46,131 nucleotides of DNA from Spirogloea muscicola (taxonomy: Eukaryota > Streptophyta > Zygnematophyceae > Spirogloeales > Spirogloeaceae), in assembly GCA_009602725.1 (NCBI GenBank), contig WELB01000212.1, positions 84,288 through 130,418 of the forward strand, written 5' to 3'. The notes beneath the pieces were generated by a model. That model saw nothing but the letters and a program-made list of their open reading frames with translations. It was not told the DNA's origin and searched no databases. Position numbers and translations under genes: made by a program. Positions 43,525-46,131 of this stretch are shown here, in pieces; positions within the stretch are counted from its first letter, which is position 1, and every line of letters begins with the position of its first letter.

Positions 43525-44472
43525 CTGCGTCACACTAATGTGGCCCTAGCTTGCCTCATTGTCGCACCTGCTATTGATTATACCATGCAGAATTTTACCT
43601 TTTCCATATGGAGGACAGACACTGTCAAATGGAGTGGTGCAATGATCTGCATGCATTGACCGGATGCTGTTTAGCAACTCACTTGTCTTGAGAGCCAGTC
43701 GAAGGACAAAGAGTGCTGCACCTAAGGTTGCCACTAGAGCAGAGATCATGAGAGCATTGTCGTGGCAGGCAGTCACTGGAAGCTACCTTCCAGCCTCTGC
43801 TACGGGGCCCAGAGGATGTGTGAGTTCAGCTTCATTGCAGCCTCACTTCTGTCACAACAGCACTCTGTACGCTGATGACCTCACGGGCAGACTCATATGT
43901 CCTATCAACAAGGAGATTTGCAGGCAGGGCAGAAAACCATGCAAAATGTTGATTGTTGTGCTTGGAGCTTTTGTTACGCAGGAGCTATTCAAGTCCTGCC
44001 TTTGCAATCTTCCTTATTGGGGCATTCAGTCTGCATTGTATTGGCTGCCTGTCTGTAAGTTGCAAGTAAAAGCAGCAAGACTTGACTGGACTAACGTATA
44101 AGCCTAACGTCAGTGTTCAACTTGACTGCCAGCCTGTGTCACTGTCCTGCACTTGACTGTGAGATATGCCGAAGATATTTGCTATACATCATAGTCGTTA
44201 CAGCTTTTCATAGCCAGTAAGCAAAAGCAGACCAGCCTGACCTACAAAGCTAGTGCAATTCTGTCATCTTATTTGGTAAATTTGCATCTACGATAGAGTA
44301 CTCGCTTAAATGGGAGTCTGCATCTTATGTGCCTTCCGTTGCATCATGTCAAGGACTATTCCTTGACTTTAGTTTTCCAACTCCAAGTTCATCACCAGCT
44401 GAGAAACTGTGCATTGTCATATACCATGTCTGCAGAAGCTGCTGTGGAGCCTTCTGCGTTTGGAGGCTCACT
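43525..44472. other. intergenic, convergent 3' ends
   Basis: AT-richer sequence between the Ala/Gln-rich gene and the stop of the minus-strand secretory protein gene. I recognise no exon, RNA gene or repeat here. Confidence 0.5.
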
Positions 44473-45922
44473 TCATGCAGCCCACGCCCTAGCCTCCAGG
44501 TCGTCTTCGTCGATGTCACCACGGTGACGCCTGTGGTACAAGGGGCTATCCTCGGGTCCTGGCGCAGGCTCCGGAGAAGGGGCCGGTGGGAGCGCTGGCG
44601 GGAAGTCTGAGTTCCAGATGGCCCACGTGAATGCCCACCGCTTGCGGCGGTCGTTGCTAGCGTTGCACAGCTTGCCATCACCTCTGCAGATGGGAAACTT
44701 CTGCCAGTTTTGTACCAGCTTGCCAGCGTCCAGCAATTCGTTACTCTCACGCCTGCATGCATTATGTTAGGCCAACCAGTTATATGCTGAAGGCGCCATC
44801 ATTGTCTGAAGGACAGCAAGTGACCCAAGAGATTGCAGAATAGGAAAAGGAGCTGGAAGACAGCCACGAACTTTGGCATATATGTTGCATTGCATGATTT
44901 CTTATGGAGGAGGGAAGAGGGAGGACGTGCCCTGTGACATTGAAGCTGCTGACAGTGATGGCCGCGTACTTGTCGTTGCTCCATTTGCGCACCTTGGCTA
45001 CAGTGATGTCCTCTATGAGCACCTGACGCACGACGCAGTGCCGCAGCATGCAATGAGGATGCATGCGGACCCAAGAAGAGCTGCGGGCCGGGTGCAGATC
45101 GTGAACAACAATCTAATGGTTGGGCAGGCTCTTGAGCAAGCAGCCTCAAAATCGGGAGCAATGCTATAGGAGAATGCAGGTACTCTAAGTTATGGACGCG
45201 GGGTTCACACGGTGAGGAGTTGCCGCCGCCGCATGCGAGCAGCAGGACGTGGGTCCTCACCGAGAGCGTCGCGTTGTGCTTGTGGTGCAGGAACTCCCCA
45301 AGCAGCGCCGCCTTCTCCTCGACGGTCGTGAGGACGCGGGCGCGGGCGCCGGGCGGCAGCAGCAGCACAGTCGGCGCGAAGATGGAGATAGCGCTGCCCC
45401 GGGCCACAACCAGAAAGCGCAGGTAAGCTCTCTGCGGCGAGCCCCAGGCAGCCCCTCCATTCATCGAGGACATGATTAACGTATTGACCATGATCGCCAG
45501 ACGTTGGCACTGTTTCCAGGTGGCCGACTCAGGAGGGCGGCGGCTGCGGCGGCGGCGGCAGTGGCCAAGGCGGGAGTGCGGCGCGGCATGCGGACCTGTG
45601 AAGGTCGTGGTCCTCCATGGCCGCCTCGAAGCTCTCCCACCGCTCCTCAATCTCCCGCTTGATGTGCCTCACATTGGGGTCCGCCAGCACTGCGGCAGGG
45701 AGATCGGCAGAGGCGGCGCAACGGCGCCCGGCGGCCTCAGCTGCAAGCTGAGCGCGAGCTCTGCAGTCGCCGCCGTAGCGCTCTCCTCGGCAATGCCGAT
45801 GCGGCCGCTGCTAGGCAGAGGATATTGGGCTTTGGGTTTCAAGCGGTGCCGTCGAGGTGCTCACCTGGTGGCGCCTGCAGTGCCAGCGCGAGCACCAAGG
45901 CCAGCGCCGCGGCGGCGGCCAT
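44473..45922 (-). CDS. Short secretory-pathway protein of unknown family
   Basis: Proposed exons (complement): 45865-45922, 45596-45740, 45261-45429, 44970-45022, 44473-44752. Phases close and give 234 residues. The N-terminus MAAAAALALVLALALQAPPA is a clear signal peptide. Then come an acidic/basic helix (HIKREIEERWESFEAAMEDH), RAYLRFLVVARG, an N-glycosylation site in HHKHNATLS, VLIEDITVAKVRKWSNDK, QNWQKFPICRGDGKLC with two Cys, and a Pro-rich then acidic tail (HRRHRGDIDEDDLEARAWAA). I recognise no family. The second intron uses weaker sites (donor gtccgc, acceptor gcagag), so the exon 2/3 join is the least certain point. The ATG at 45922 lies 50 bases from an inserted LINE 3' end in opposite orientation. 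Confidence 0.65.
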
Positions 45923-45971
45923 GGCGGCAGCTGGAGGTCCGGGGGAGGGGCCGGGTTCGACCAATGCCAAT

Positions 45972-46131
45972 CGGGGTTGCTCTTCCTCCCCTCAGCTCAT
46001 CTGACTTCCTACTGCTGACACGGGGGTATTGAGGGCGCCCTGTCTGCCTAGCCTTTGGCTCCGTCATGAACACCTGTATGCATCTGGCTGGCATTTCACA
46101 GCCGATTCTTTCATATCAGCAGCCGCTTTCT
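45972..46131 (+). mobile_element. LINE 3' end, family B (copy T5), runs off window
   Basis: It starts abruptly with cggggttgctcttcctcccc, encodes LLLTRGY-stop (46012-46032) and continues into the conserved tail to the window edge. The same segment, in the same order, is in the minus-strand copy at 10073-10230, and 46010-46131 equals the complement of 6371-6492 without a mismatch. It is a short 5'-truncated insertion in the 5' region of the secretory-protein gene. Confidence 0.8.

Overview
The window is nuclear DNA from a green plant-lineage microalga, most likely a chlorophyte and perhaps a trebouxiophyte. Supporting signs are a chloroplast PsaD gene, a plastid-type glucose-6-phosphate dehydrogenase with redox cysteines, a PICKLE-like CHD3 remodeller, a GT77 XEG113-like glycosyltransferase, TTTAGGG-type telomeric repeats, dense short introns and GC-rich first exons. 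I rebuilt gene models by hand, chaining exons whose splice sites, phases and family alignment agree. The species is inferred, not shown.

Layout, left to right. 1-1289 (+): 3' part of a RAB5IF/OPTI homologue. 2022-6354 (-): complete 11-exon plastid G6PDH. 6371-11230: a nest of decayed LINE copies whose C-terminal region resembles a restriction-like endonuclease (RLE). 11518-16230 (+): 10-exon GT77 nucleotide-sugar transferase. 16581-16991 (-): intronless histone H3. 17000-19248: no gene I can name. 19249-22363 (-): NDUFAF7/MidA-type methyltransferase that has lost its 5' exons to a 232-N gap. 22714-24851 (+): 5' half of a zinc-finger/RT LINE. 24959-25455 (+): TMEM230 homologue. 26389-27914 (-): two-domain stress-responsive A/B-barrel protein. 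About 29285-39750 (+): PICKLE-like CHD3, nearly 30 exons. 40768-41257 (-): PsaD. 41893-43524 (+): Ala/Gln-rich protein of unknown role. 44473-45922 (-): short secretory-pathway protein of unknown family. 45972-46131 (+): another LINE 3' end.

The genes are ordinary single-copy housekeeping genes (carbon metabolism, photosystem I, chromatin, respiratory assembly, membrane-protein insertion, cell-wall or glycoprotein glycosylation) and show no operon-like functional grouping. The unusual content is the retroelement family. At least five copies of one 3' tail with a conserved small hairpin are present, two of them identical over 122 bp and lying just upstream of start codons. There are also interstitial telomeric repeats in introns of the NDUFAF7 gene, two probable GC-AG introns in the same gene, and placeholder Ns at the 5' ends of several genes.

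Limits: the starts of the GT77, PsaD, NDUFAF7, A/B-barrel and CHD3 genes are not resolved, and the CHD3 C-terminal exon chain is approximate.
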